Origin: Hyperoplus lanceolatus
Taxonomy: Eukaryota; Chordata; Actinopteri; Uranoscopiformes; Ammodytidae
Direction of reading: 5' to 3'
Length of the DNA stretch: 64,000 nucleotides
Assembly: GCA_026929865.2 (NCBI GenBank)
Contig: CM049398.1
Span: forward strand, 21,911,001-21,975,000
In this document: positions 23,861 through 35,311 of the stretch, in pieces
Position numbering within the stretch: the first letter of the stretch is position 1
Layout: every line of letters begins with the position of its first letter
Notes under the pieces: model-generated
The model's database searches: none
What the model was told of the DNA's origin: nothing
Seen by the model: only the letters and a program-made list of their open reading frames with translations
Translations under genes and position numbers: made by a program

Positions 23861-23933
23861 GCCTCGTTAGCGCAGTAGGCAGCGCGTCAGTCTCAAAATC
23901 TGAAGGTTGTGAGTTCAATTCTCACATGGGGCA
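23861..23933 (+). tRNA. tRNA-Met-derived copy with CAA anticodon
   Basis: 73 bases aligned to elongator tRNA-Met, but the anticodon loop is CTCAAAA instead of CTCATAA, giving CAA (would read the leucine codon UUG). The acceptor stem has one G-T wobble (CATGGGGC side) and the T arm GTGAG/CTCAC is intact. A and B boxes are recognisable. Either a decaying gene or an anticodon-switched tRNA; decay is more likely. Confidence 0.65.
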
Positions 23934-24219
23934 GGTGTTTTCAAGTGAGATGACAACATCAAACAATGTGCTTGTCACTTAGTTTAAGTGCCAACACATT
24001 TGCGTGACAATAAAAAGAGCTGATGCAGAAGAACAATTAACTGAACACAGTCCTCACATGAGGCAGTTGTAAGCAGTGCATCAGTTAGATTGTTAGCCTG
24101 GAAATTGTTTTCATTGTCAATACTGATCCAAAGTTGAATGGGTATGGACTGTAGGAATTTCCAACATTTATGTTATCATTTTAAAAGAAGTTAGTACAAA
24201 CTTGGAGTTGACCAGAAAG

Positions 24220-26263
24220 AATCATTGATTTTGTAGGTTTAATGAAGTGCTAGGTTGAATTGTTAGGTAAGGGTTACAAAACTTTTGAAATTAAGTAAAG
24301 AAAAAAGTTAATAAGTGATTTTAATTGAGTTTTATATCTGAGTAGGCTGAAAAGAATGCTCTCGCTTTACAGTAAAAAACAGTAAATCCTTTGGTTTTGG
24401 GTAAGTGTTAAAATCTTTTGAATAACATCGTGATTAATTTAAAAGTAAGAGATTTTTGTGAACAACATTTTTGAAGGTTTGAGAATTCTTGGTTCTATTT
24501 TAAATGTGTGACATTTTCTTTTTTCTCTTCCAGAGGCTGTATACTGAGACAGTGCACTGAAAGTAAAGGGTTAGCATTTGGTTTGAAGAGTTAGATGAAC
24601 AAATAAATCCCCTTTCAGGATAGTAAGAGTTACTATTGGTAAAAGACTATCTAAAGACTATTCTAAATTAATTATTGTGCTTGCAAAATTGGGTCTGGGG
24701 CACTTAAAATTGAATGTTGTCACAGGTTTTAAAGTACTTTTTCTCTGCCCAAAGAAGAAAATAAAATAAAAATGTATATAATATCAAGAAAAAAGAAAAA
24801 AGTATAAAAAAGAAGAAAACAAATTGCCTGGCGTAACCAGATGCCAAAAAAGACAATTTACAAAAAGATATATAAAAACAAATGGACTGAGATGCAAGAA
24901 GACATTTAGCCTGCTCTGCTCAGAGTAGTTTCCAGTTTCAGTATAGTCTGGAGCCAACAAGTCTGACGGAGACAACGCATACCGGCAGAGAACGCTCTGC
25001 CAATGCCCAGTGAACTACAAAGATGGAGGCTTATATGCACGTGGCTAAGTAATACCGTGCCAAAAGTGACATTCAATGCCCTGTGTGGACTGCAGGATGA
25101 AAGAACTACAAAGATGGCAAGTAACATGTGCCATAATGACATTTCCTGACATCTGACTTGTGTTTTAGGGAAAAAAAGACACTGAAGCAGCACGTGTGAT
25201 GGTTTCCTTTGCATTCTGAACTGAAAAAGTGGATATTCCATCTGTAGGAGGGTGGAATCAGCTGCTCCACTTAAAAAAGTTCAAGTACTTAATTGTGACA
25301 ATTTTCTGATTCTGGTGTGTTCCCCTAAATTTAGGAATTGTGTGCAAGCAAGCAATTGGAATAGGTCTGGTTTGGACATAAACTAATCTAGTTATGCCTT
25401 TAAGAATAATAATACATAATGTTTTGTAAAAAGAAGGTACGTAGGATTTAAAAGTATAAAGGACCGTTTTGATAACTAATAGGTTTCCCCTTTTATGCAT
25501 TTAAGGAAAGCATGTTTAGGGATATTTTCAAAAAAAGAAAAGATACAACTAGTGTCTTACCATTTTCAAATCAATAAAAGATTGTGTTGTTTCTTTCTCA
25601 GCCAAAAGGAAAGCATGACTTGAGGTGTATAATTTTTTTTCAGAAAGAGATTAGTGTTTTAAATATTCCCAAGTAAAGAGGTATTAAAGATAATGAAGAA
25701 TAAATATTCCCAAGTAAAGCAGTATTAAAGATAATGAAGAATAATTGTTGATTTAGTAGGATTTTGAACCAACCTTATTCTCACACTTTCAGAATACCTG
25801 ATTTTTTTTAAGGGTTGCTCTTTACATTTTACCGATTCAAGGAATTGTATTTTTTGAAAAAGGGTTACCATGCTAAATTTATAAACCGTTTTGGGGTTTA
25901 TTGTTAAGGGGCTGGGAGAAAGCCACATGTTTGTTTGTTCCTGTTTGAATACAATTGCTCACTACTCAGTGAGAATTTTATTTTTAACTGAATTTTTAAC
26001 TAAATATGCTTCTTTTTGTGTTTCAAATCAGAAATTTGAAAAGGAGGGGAGTTTGAGAGAGCACTTTAATTAAAAATAATATAAGTACATGTTAAAGAAA
26101 GGTAATAAGTACAATATGAATGATAAGGCCACATAAAGAAAACACTACAAGCAAAGTAAGGTTAAAATGGATAATGATCAAAAGACTTAATATTCATTTA
26201 AGAAGTTAATGAGTTATAAGTGATTTATTTAGGGTTCAGGATCAATCTCTATTAAATAGAGTA
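24220..26263. other. A-rich interior of the LTR-type insertion
   Basis: About 2 kb, strongly A-rich, without recognisable retroviral or gypsy motifs. Contains a two-copy 41-bp tandem repeat at 25661-25742 (AAATATTCCCAAGTAAAG units). Confidence 0.5.
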
Positions 26264-27366
26264 AGAATTTATATAAATAACATTGTTTCATCGCTAAAAA
26301 ACTGTCACGCCCATCTATACGCTGACGACACAGTACTGTATTGCATTTCCGATTCGGTGCACCAATCTATTGAGAACCTACAAAGCTCTTTTAATACCCT
26401 GCAGGACTGTCTAGTGGACCTCAGGCTTGTTCTTAATACAGACAAAACCAAATATATGTGTTTCTCCAGAGCAAAAACTACACATTTTAATGATCTTATT
26501 ATTCACACAAATAATGGATCTCATATTGAAAGAGTCACTGAATATAAATATCTCGGCATCTGGATAGATGAAAAACTCTCTTTTACATTTCACATAAAAA
26601 ATCTTGTCTGTCGTCTGCGACAAAAGATTGGATATTTTTATAGGAACAAAGCCACCTTCCCGTTGTTCAGTAGGAAAAGGATTATTGAGGCAGTTTTTAT
26701 GTCTGTCCTTGATTACGGTGATGTGGTCTACCGGCATGCATCACATTCATGTCTTAAACTCCTAGACTCAGTTTTTCACTCTGCTTTAAGGTTCATCACA
26801 GGAGATGCTTATGACACACACCATTGTCTCTTATATGAAAAGGTTGGGTGGTCCTCCCTTAAAGAGAGACGTGACGCACATTGGCATATTTTTATTTACA
26901 AAGCCTTGACCGGGAAGCTTCCTCGTTATTTAACAGAAATGCTGCTTGTTTCAGATGGGCTTTATCAGACCCGCTCCACTGACATGCTTATGCTTTATGT
27001 CCCACAAGCCCGGTCTGAGCTGGGAAAGACAGCTTTTAGCGTCAGTGCACCTGACTCCTATTCATATCCTTTGGCCAATTTAAACAGACTATCTTGGATC
27101 TGCCAAACTCTACCTGTAACTGTTTTAATTAGGCTATATTGTACTTTATGCCTTTTGGTTGCTGCCACTCTTCCCCACTCTGTAAATGTTTCAATCGTTT
27201 TGTTTTCTCTTCTCTTCACTTGTTGTGTATTTGATGTATTTGCATTGAATGTTTTGTTTGTATTGTTGTTTTGAATTTGTTTTGACTCGACGTCATTGGA
27301 AATGAGGGTCACCCCTCAATTGGTCTCTCGAGGATAAATAAAAGTTAAATGAAAATGAAATGAAAA
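26264..27366 (+). mobile_element. 5'-truncated non-LTR retrotransposon (LINE) fragment
   Basis: An open frame from 26264 to 27274 starts inside the reverse transcriptase. IYINNIVSSL is followed by the catalytic motif HLYADDTVLY (metal-binding DD), then the thumb region with LNTDKTKYMCFS, EYKYLGIWIDEKLSF, RQKIGYFYRNKA and SVLDYGDVVYRHA. The C-terminal part includes RSELGKTAFSVSAPDSY. The N-terminal endonuclease and fingers are missing, as is usual for LINE copies. The 3' end GAGGATAAATAAAAG runs into GAAAAT-type repeats. The motifs fit the CR1/L2/Rex branch; I cannot choose the family. There is no stop inside the frame, so the copy is young, though it cannot be active. Confidence 0.85.
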
Positions 27367-30300
27367 GAACAAAACCTACTATTGTAGTATTGTTTGTTGT
27401 TGATGTTACAGTTAGTTTTCCAAAAAGTACTACTGCACAGCTGTATATCAAGTGTGATTAGATTACACGTATGTGCATTGATACAGTAAACCTAGGTTAC
27501 AAAATTAAGTAAGGCAAATAAAAATTCCCATAACAAAGACAAGATCAGCTCTATTTCGTTCCTACTGACCGCCAGAGGCGGTGCTTACAGCACTGGATGT
27601 TCCATCGCGCGCATGCGCAGGTCGAGATCTTTATACCAACAAAGTCACCTGTGACACCTGGGTGACTCCGGGAATGTATATATTCCGGAAGTCACCAGAG
27701 GTTCTGTTCCTTCTATATTCTCGCGGACTAGCAGGTCGCACACATTGTTGTGTGCTAATATACCATTAGCTTGTCGCAAGTAGCTCGTACCTAAGGGTTG
27801 GTGCTTCGATTTGACTTCGACCACCAAGGGCTGCGACTTGCAATTCGTTCGACTTGGCTGCGGCCGGTAGGGGTGAGTAAAGTGTGAAGGCTACGCGTAG
27901 CCCGAGGCTACCGCGGAAGCTAATATCACCTTTCCACCTTGCTTTGATTAGATCAGGCGGCGGCTGGGTTCACAGTCGCCGTGTTATTCTTTCGTTCGCA
28001 CCGTTGCTTGTGTGTTTCGCTAGCCCGGTTGCTAATTGTATGCTCGAATGTATTGTCTTTCTAGCATTGTGCACTGTTGATCGGGTGCTACGTTCGCCCC
28101 GACCGGTTGCCTACTCTGATTTAATCGACAGCGAGCGGCTTGGGGTACCAAGCCGCCGCCACAGTACTTTGTAGCATTGTCGCACTGTTGCTCGGCTGCT
28201 GAGTAGCCTAGAGCGGCTGCATAGGCTACTTAATTTGCTCGTCAGGTGCGGCTTCGGGTCAGAAGCCTCTTTCACTGTTGTTCGCACCGTTGCTTGTGTG
28301 TTTTTCGCTAAGCCGGTTGCTAATTGTATGCTCGAATGTATTGTCTTTCTAGCATTGTTGCACTGTTGATCGGGTGCTACGTTCGCCCCGACCGGTTGCT
28401 TACTTTGATTTAATCGACAGCGAGCGGCTTGGGGGTACCAAGCCGCCGCCACAGTACTTTGTAGCATTGTGAGTAGCCTAGAGCGGTTGCATAGGCTACT
28501 TAATTTGCTCGTACCAGTGGGTGAGCCGTGCCACACACTAGTATGCTGTTATACACTGTATGCTGCTGTATTGCTCGCCGGTGGACGAATTAGTTTCCTA
28601 AATCGCCTTCACCGTGTTATTTAGCCGTGTCACACTGTTGCTCGTGTGTAGGCTGCTGTAGTGTGTCGCCAGTTGGCAGCTTAGTTTCACGGCACGGGTG
28701 TCGTGTCTGTGCCGCTGTGTTATTATAGCCGTGTTGCACGGTAGCACACGCCTTAGCCTGACTGCATAGGCTAGTTTGATTAGATCAGGCGGCGGCTGGG
28801 TTCACAGTCGCCGTGTTATTCTTTCGTTCGCACCGTTGCTTGTGTGTTTCGCTAGCCCGGTTGCTAATTGTATGCTCGAATGTATTGTCTTTCTAGCATT
28901 GTGCACTGTTGATCGGGTGCTACGTTCGCCCCGACCGGTTGCCTACTCTGATTTAATCGACAGCGAGCGGCTTGGGGTACCAAGCCGCCGCCACAGTACT
29001 TGTAGCATTGTGAGTAGCCTAGAGCGGTTGCATAGGCTACTTAATTTGCTCGTACCAGTGGGTGAGCCGTGCCACACACTAGTATGCTGTTATACACTGT
29101 ATGCTGCTGTATTGCTCGCCGGTGGACGAATTAGTTTCCTAAATCGCCTTCACCGTGTTATTTTAGCCGTGTCACACTGTTGCTCGTGTGTAGGCTGCTG
29201 TAGTGTGTCGCCAGTTGGCAGCTTAGTTTCACGGCACGGGTGTCGTGTCTGTGCCGCTGTGTTATTATAGCCGTGTTGCACGGTAGCTCACGCCTTAGCC
29301 TGACTGCATAGGCTACTTAATTTGCTCACCAGTGAACGTCGTTGCCGTCACCAAGAGCCGCTGACACTGCCAGGGGACTGCAGATGGAGAATAGCATTTT
29401 GGCTATTCTAGCATTTTTTTAACCCATGTATGATCATGTGGTTTATTGATTTGCACTGTCCCCTTCTTAAGTAAACTGAATTCAATTGAACTGTGTTATT
29501 TAGGGGGTCGTGGGTGCGCTCTCGCCTAAAGCTCGATTGCCTAAAGCCTACTGTAATTATGCTCGCCAGTGGGCAGCATAGTTTTACACAACAGGTCGCA
29601 TTGTTGCTTGGGTGCTCTCGCCTAAAGCTCGATTGCCTAAAGTCTACTGTAATTGTGCTCGCCAGTGGGCAGCATAGTTTTACACCGCCACCGTTTTATT
29701 CAAGCGGTGTCGCACCGTGGCTCGGTTGCTCTCGCCTGAAGCCCGGTTGCGTGCATTAGTTGCTAGCCAGTGAGCGTCTTATGTTTCCAAGGGCCGCCTT
29801 CACTGTGTTATTGTAGCTGTCACACAGTTGTCGTGTCTACGCAGGCTACTGTAATTGCTCGCCAGTGGGCGCTATAGTTTTGCACCGCCGCTGTATTATT
29901 CTGGCGGTGTCGCGCCGCGGCTCGGTTGTTCTCGCCGCGGCTCGGTTGTTTTCGCCTGGAGCCCGGTTGCATACCTTAGTCAGATGCATATTTAGTTGGC
30001 GTGACAGTGGGCAGCTTACGCCTTCATGACCTCCATACAGTGGGGAATGGCCATGACAAGTGCCCTGCAGGTCTCAGGGTTGAGTACCTGAGGGAAGCGC
30101 TGTCAGATAGCCCATGCATGAACTGTAGTTTCATGTCTCAGGCACTTAGGTTGCTAGGTAGAGGCTCTTCTACTAGCCTCCAACCAGCGGCAGGCCCTCA
30201 ATCCTCCGTTCCTGTGTGCCTCCCTCTGAGCCTTATTCCGCTCAGCTCCGTAGATGCTGGCCAGATTTAAGGGCTCTCTCCCATCACACTGCGACAGCAG

Positions 30301-31070
30301 AGCTCTGGCAGCCATGCACAATGCTGATAGTTAGGGCGCGGACTGGTTAGCTCCGATTGAGCCTGCTAGCATCCCTGGTTGTCTCCCCAGACGAGGCTCT
30401 GAGAGCCGATGTGCGCTGCCCTCGGCCCCAGTGCCGGATTTCAGGCGATCTCCTTATTAGGAGTTACGACATTGCTGCCTGTGTGGGCCATATGGGAATT
30501 TGCTTTCTCACACAGTCCTGGCTCGGTCGCTAACCATACAGGGGTCAGGTGCTGGTCACTCAGCATGGACCCTCAGTGATGCTTCACTGCAGACTTTGCA
30601 TTATGACTTAGGGAGCTAGGCATGTTGATGTCAACTGTGACGTCGTCCCAGTCGGAGGTGTGTCGACTGACCCTCCATTCTCTTTCAGTGATCCCAGGCC
30701 AGACGTTCGGCCAGCTGCTCTTCAGGCCCGGTGCGAAGTGTCCAGGTTGACTAGGCTAGACAGTATTGCACGCAGCGACGTGCACCTCTGCCTGATTCCA
30801 GGCCGGGAACCTCTGGTACCCCGTGCCAATAGCCTCAACCACGTTCAGGTGGACAATCAAGGGGCCAGTGCTTCTCAGCACATTCTGTACAGTGCCGTAA
30901 CACTGCGCTACAGCTGCATTTCAGGCGCCAGGAGGTCGGCGTCCATCCTCCGCCCTCCCCCAGAGTCCTTGGGGGTGCTACTCGATGCTCGGTAGGTTCT
31001 ACTCAACCGAAGTTCAGGTACCAGGAGGTGGGGCGGGGTCGCCCCGTTCTGGACTAAGACGGCGGAATCA

Positions 31071-31472
31071 ATGCCTCACGATTCTTCCTTTCCCCATGCT
31101 GCGTGTTGCAGGGGTACTCCAGTCTATCGCTCAGGCGGACTGGGTTGTGTCATAGCCCTGAAAGATGCTACTTCAAGTCCCTACTGCCCAATGTCACAGG
31201 TGGTCCTCCCCTTTGCATTTCTGGGCAGGGTGTACCAGTTCAGGGTTCCTCCGTTTGGGCCGTCCCTGGCTCTGCGGATATTAGACAGTGTGGCAGCATC
31301 CCTGCCACCATTACAGCTCAGCTGGTGCTCGAGTCGGCGGCCATGCGAGCCTGCCTTCTCCATAGCGCGTAGCTACCGTTCAGCAGCTACTACAGCACTC
31401 CATGCAATGGAGGCTGCTGGAGTACAGCCTCTTCCTTCGACTGATAAGTATGCTGACCTCAGCATAATCTAA
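31071..31472 (+). pseudogene. DIRS reverse transcriptase remnant (copy 1)
   Basis: 134-codon open stretch with LPFAFLGRVYQFRVPPFGPSL, the DIRS/gypsy-like RT palm strand (consensus form has PFGLS/APR). The catalytic YLDD segment expected downstream is absent: the frame jumps to an unrelated-looking end, so an internal deletion has removed most of the palm. Confidence 0.75.
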
Positions 31473-31727
31473 TTATCATTATCCAAGCTGTCCAAGTTCC
31501 AGGTGTCCGGAACACAGCGATAGAAAAGGGCCACCCCCGGGGGTGGAGACTCCATCCGGAGGTGGTGGGCATGATTGGGACAAGTATGGCAGGGCAGTGG
31601 CATATCTCTTTGCTTCCGAAGAGATGACCCACTGTCCCCCTGGGTTCTCCTAGATGGAGAGGACCAGTCCCCTAAGGCAGGATGCTCTGGCTAGTGCTTG
31701 GCCAGTCATCCTGCTTTGTGCATTTCC

Positions 31728-32098
31728 TTCGCACCGTTGCTTGTGTGTTTTTCACTAAGCCCGGTTGCTAATTGTATGCTCGAATGTATTGTCTTTCTAG
31801 CATTGTTGCACTGTGATCGGGTGCTAAGTTCGCCTAGACCGGTTGCTTACTTTGATTTAATCGACAGCGAGTGGCTTGGGGTGAGCCAAGCCACCGCCAC
31901 AGTATTTGTAGCATTGTCGCCTAGAGCGGTTGCATAGGCTACTAATTTGCTCGTCAAGTGGGCGGCTTCGGGTCAGAAGTCGCTTTCACTGTGTATTGAG
32001 CTGTGTCCCACCAGCGTGGGCTCTCACCTAAGCCTTGCGTGCATAGCTTACTTATTGCTTGCCAGTGGATGAGCCGTGCCACACACTATGTGTGTAGC
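31728..32098 (+). repeat. Copy of the DIRS 5' region inserted in its own pol region
   Basis: The sibling copy reads GCATTTCC-TACAATTCTTTTGTTACTGAC at the matching place. Copy 1 has about 370 extra bases between these two parts, homologous to its own 5' region (TTCGCACCGTTGCTTGTGTG and later motifs near 28280-28540). Confidence 0.75.
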
Positions 32099-32339
32099 TT
32101 TTGTTACTGACAACACTGGATGGGGTCCAGCATTGCAGTTACAGCCTACGTTTGGTGGCTCCACATTGGCCAGGAAGGCCATGGATCCCAGCGTTACTAA
32201 ACTCCTCAAGGAGAGCCTTGGTGCCTTCCAGGGAGACAGGACCTTCTGTCTCAGGTAGGCGGACACATGTGGCACCCGAACTCGGGGCGCCTGCAGCTGT
32301 GTGTGGGGCTCCTGGTAGCCAGGACCCACTGTTGACGTA

Positions 32340-33300
32340 TTGCGACCAGTCAGAGGTCCATACCGTTTTAACTTCAGGGGCACTCGCCACTACATGGCGC
32401 TATGCAGACAGGTGGAAGTTGTTTTCACAGTGGTGCATGGCACATGGCGAAGTCCCATGGACTTGTCAGTGGTAGTGATACTACACTTTCTGCAGTCTGT
32501 GTTGGGCAGCAGGACAGCTGCTTCCACCCTGTGCGTCTATGTGGCTGCGATATCGGCCGCACATGCAGGGGTGGACAACCAGACGGTAGGGTCCCACTAC
32601 CTAGTCAGGCCAGAGGCTTCATTCAGCCACCATGACCCCTGAGGGCACCATCATGGGACTTACAAGTAGTCCTGAGGGCCTTAGGTCTACCCCCATTTGG
32701 GCCGCTGAGTCAGGCAGACCTGACGCGGCTGTCTATGAAGACGGCATTCCTCCTTGCCATTGTGACTGCAATCGGTCGGTGAACTCCATGCCTCGGCAGT
32801 GAGCCAGGCGTGCTTGCTCTGGCATGCAGAAGGGTCAGGAGTGGTGCTCTCGCCAATCCATCCTTCCTATCCAAACGATTGTCTCCCCACCATGTAAACC
32901 AATCGATCGAGTTGGCTGCTTTCAATCCCCTGGGCTCACCAGGGGGTGCAGAAAGAACGTCAGACCCACTGTGCCCGGTGCGGGCGCTTAGGGCATAGGT
33001 TGTGGCAACAACCAGCTTGCGTAAGACAAATACCTCTTTGTCTGCTATGGGAGCTGCGGGAAGGGGGCTGCCCTGTCCAAACAGAGACACTCCCACTGAC
33101 TTGTGGAGGTGGTCTTGAATGCATATAGAGCACAGGGGCTCCCCATGCCTTGGCCGTTGAGTGCCACTCTACCAGGAGTATGGCTACATCAGGGGCTGCC
33201 TTGAAGCGGATTTCACGGCAGGACATTTGCGCCACGGCTACATGGTCTTCATCATGTACGTTGCGCGTCTCTGCAGAGTAAATGTTGCTGCACCTCATCC
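32340..33300 (+). pseudogene. DIRS tyrosine recombinase remnant (copy 1)
   Basis: N-terminal SAM-like part: TLCVYVAAISAAHAGVDNQT with VGSHYLVR (about 32533-32610). Core part: NPSFLSKRLSPHHVNQSIEL and LCPVRALRA at about 32850-33000, then VVLNAYRAQGLPMP and ALKRIS at 33110-33220. Pieces lie in different frames with stops between. DIRS elements integrate with such a YR enzyme instead of a DDE integrase. Confidence 0.75.
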
Positions 33301-33425
33301 GGTGGGATGACAGCTGTCTTGTTGATGGCTGCAAGCCCTTAATTGATGAGTACTCTTCGTGACCTTTTTGGTATAAGTCATCCAGTGCTGTAAGCACCGC
33401 CTCTGGCGGTCAGTAGGAACGAAAT

Positions 33426-33687
33426 AGAACGATAGTTACGTATGTAACTACGGTTCTATGAGTTCCGGATGACCGCCAGAGGCGGTGCTTACAGCACTGG
33501 ATGTTCCATCGCGCGCATGCGCAGGTCGAGATCTTTATACCAACAAAGTCACCTGTGACACCTGGGTGACTCCGGGAATGTATATATTCCGGAAGTCACC
33601 AGAGTGTCTGAGAAGTCTGAGTGACAGAGAACTCTGGCGGTCATCCGGAACTCATAGAACCGTAGTTACATACGTAACTATCGTTCT
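33426..33687. repeat. 262-bp mini-element with 56-bp inverted repeats at the DIRS right end
   Basis: Perfect or near-perfect 56-bp inverted repeats (33426-33481 and 33632-33687) starting AGAACGATAGTTACGTATGT enclose a 130-bp direct copy of the DIRS left terminus (compare 27571-27702). DIRS elements carry extra terminal copies and internal complementary regions for circular replication; this may be that right-end structure or a second, internally deleted DIRS copy. Confidence 0.7.
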
Positions 33688-34600
33688 CTAATAAGGAGTA
33701 GAGAGTTATTTAGAATTTTGTTTTAGATAGGATTCTCTTCCCTATCTATCTCTTCTCTTTCTATCACTGTCTTTCTTGATGGCCTCGATAAAAAACAAGG
33801 TGCAAAATCTTGATTCCTTCGGTGAACAATTGGGGGAACATCGTGCTGTGATCTAAGATGCTAAGCTACGCTCTCAACTCGTGCTATCAGCGTGATGTCA
33901 CTGGCAAGGCCATGTCGTGATGTCACAGGCCAGCTGACAGCCAAAACCGAGGGTCGTCTTCCGTCCTCCACACAGTTCAACTCATCCCAGCCAGCTCTAC
34001 GCAGCAAGCTCATCCCAGCCAGCTAGAGCCACTCAGCGCCAGTCATAAAGGACAGGGGATCAAGGGGTTCCAGCAGTCATCAACGTCATCATCTGGCGTC
34101 GAGAGGTCTTCGCTTTCGTCTCTCTTCTCAACGGATCCAGTTGCACAAGTCATCAATGCCCAGCTACGCACCAATGCATGGGTGCACTGGGATTTCCTCC
34201 AGCCTCCCAAAATAATTGCAATGGGGGGGCTGTTGCGGTTGTGCCTTTCCGCACTGGGAGAGAGTTGCTTTGAAGCAATTCAAGATATGCTTGTTTCGTT
34301 TCTCGCAAGTGCGCGGGTTTCGCGGGACTGGACATTGGTCCGAAGAACAAGAGTAAAGGACAATTGTTAGAGGTTTTGTCATAATATGCTGTTCATTATT
34401 GTCATTGAATTTTAAAAGGGTCTAACAGGTTGTATTAAGGTTCATACTATTGAGTTAACAGTGGCCACTGTAGTTTCATTTTGACAAAGTTTATCATTAT
34501 TGATTTTTGTTGAGTTTAAAGGTTTTGCATTTTCCATGCTCTAAGGTTAAATGTTGAAATTCTCTTTTGAGCGTTGCTATGAAGCAACGAAGGAGGGCAG
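33688..34600. other. Right interior of the LTR-type insertion
   Basis: Contains CAGCCAGCT-type short repeats near 33990-34025 and ends with the purine-rich tract before the 3' LTR. No coding domain recognised; the open frames around 34153-34382 have no family resemblance that I can see. Confidence 0.5.
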
Positions 34601-35280
34601 TGTAGGAATTTCCAACATTATTGTTATCATTTTAAAAGAAGTTAGTACAAACTTGGAGTTGACCAGAAAGCAAGGCAACCTTAGGGTTAACCTTGTTGCC
34701 ACACAGGACAGAATGACCTTAACCTACAAGCAGCACAACAACAACTGTTGCAGACACAGCAACACATAGGAACACGGTTGCAATATCTTGCTACGAATAG
34801 CCTAGACTTGATATTAGATCTGTTACACACAAACATACATACATGCACACTCTCACTCACACACTGGTAGACACACGCACACAGACACACACACACACAC
34901 ACATGCCTGATAAAAGGCCATAGTGCTTGGCACTAGGCGCGCTGAATCGCCCGAGAAAGATGGCTGCTGGTGGGGCCCCCCTTCTCCCAAGTTGAAGATA
35001 GGCTAGGTACATAGGATAAGATAAGATCTGAACAAGAGCCTTTCTTTTGTAATGAATAAGTAGCATTTGTGTTGAAAGTAGAAGCTGTCTACTAGCTGTA
35101 CCTTGATGTCAACCTTAATTAAGTGAATCCTGTTAAGACCATGATCCGACTTCTCCGCGTCTCCCTTCGCCTGGTGAGGCGTCTCCCTTCGCCTGGTGAG
35201 GTGTCTCCTTCCTAGTAGTAATCAAATGTCAGTGGAATAGATCAAGGCCACTCGGCCACGGTAATATCTATTTCACTACA
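34601..35280 (+). repeat. 3' LTR of the LTR-type insertion
   Basis: 680 bp from TGTAGGAATT to TTCACTACA. Contains a possible TATA-like GATAAAAGG (about 34908-34916) and a duplicated GTCTCCCTTCGCCTGGTGAG at 35158-35198. An internal CA-rich stretch (34828-34902) is probably a later microsatellite expansion. Its first 70 bases recur at 24150. Confidence 0.65.
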
Positions 35281-35311
35281 GGACCACCTTTAAAATGTGA
35301 GAGGAGCTCTG

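Larger units (their letters stand above)
27551..33427 (+). mobile_element. DIRS-like tyrosine-recombinase retrotransposon, copy 1 (degenerate)
   Basis: 5.9 kb flanked by perfect 49-bp inverted terminal repeats (27551-27599 and 33379-33427) containing CCTACTGACCGCCAGAGGCG. The 5' third (27.9-30.0 kb) is a non-coding, GC-rich set of imperfect repeats (GCTCGCCAGTGGGCGGC units), with an 830-bp direct duplication (27943 and 28775). Coding relics follow in DIRS order: a gag-like cysteine/histidine segment (DKCPAGLRVEYLREALS, CMNCSFM) near 30.05 kb; reverse transcriptase at 31.15-31.35 kb (LPFAFLGRVYQFRVPPFGPS); a post-RNase H region (LVAPHWPGRPW) at 32.1 kb; and the tyrosine-recombinase N-terminal part (TLCVYVAAISAAHAGVDNQT) at 32.5 kb, with its core region to 33.3 kb. 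Stops and frameshifts occur throughout. It lies inside the LTR-type insertion. Confidence 0.85.
24150..35280 (+). mobile_element. LTR-type retroelement insertion, internally nested
   Basis: An 11.1-kb insertion that begins TGTAGGAATTTCC and ends TTTCACTACA (TG...CA), with 4-bp duplication GGAC on each side (24146-24149 and 35281-35284). It splits a tRNA-array unit exactly: GGGTATGGAC before it and CCTTTAAAATGTGAG after it adjoin in intact units. The right LTR is 680 bp; the left shares only its first 70 bases (24150-24219) with it. A purine-rich tract (CGAAGGAGGGCAG) directly precedes the right LTR. After removing a nested LINE (26264-27366) and DIRS copy (27551-33687), about 3 kb of A-rich interior remains, with no gag or pol frame that I can recognise. 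Non-autonomous or heavily decayed. Confidence 0.7.

Noticed and set aside
24906..25241. 111-residue minus-strand reading frame as a DYNC2H1 exon in the large intron
   Set aside because: It has no dynein motif, and the exons on both sides already join in phase without it.
27884..30270. Several plus-strand frames in the DIRS 5' region as possible genes
   Set aside because: They follow the tandem repeat units, are repeated in copy 2 with different frames, and have no protein-like conservation apart from the short gag-like segment near 30.05 kb.
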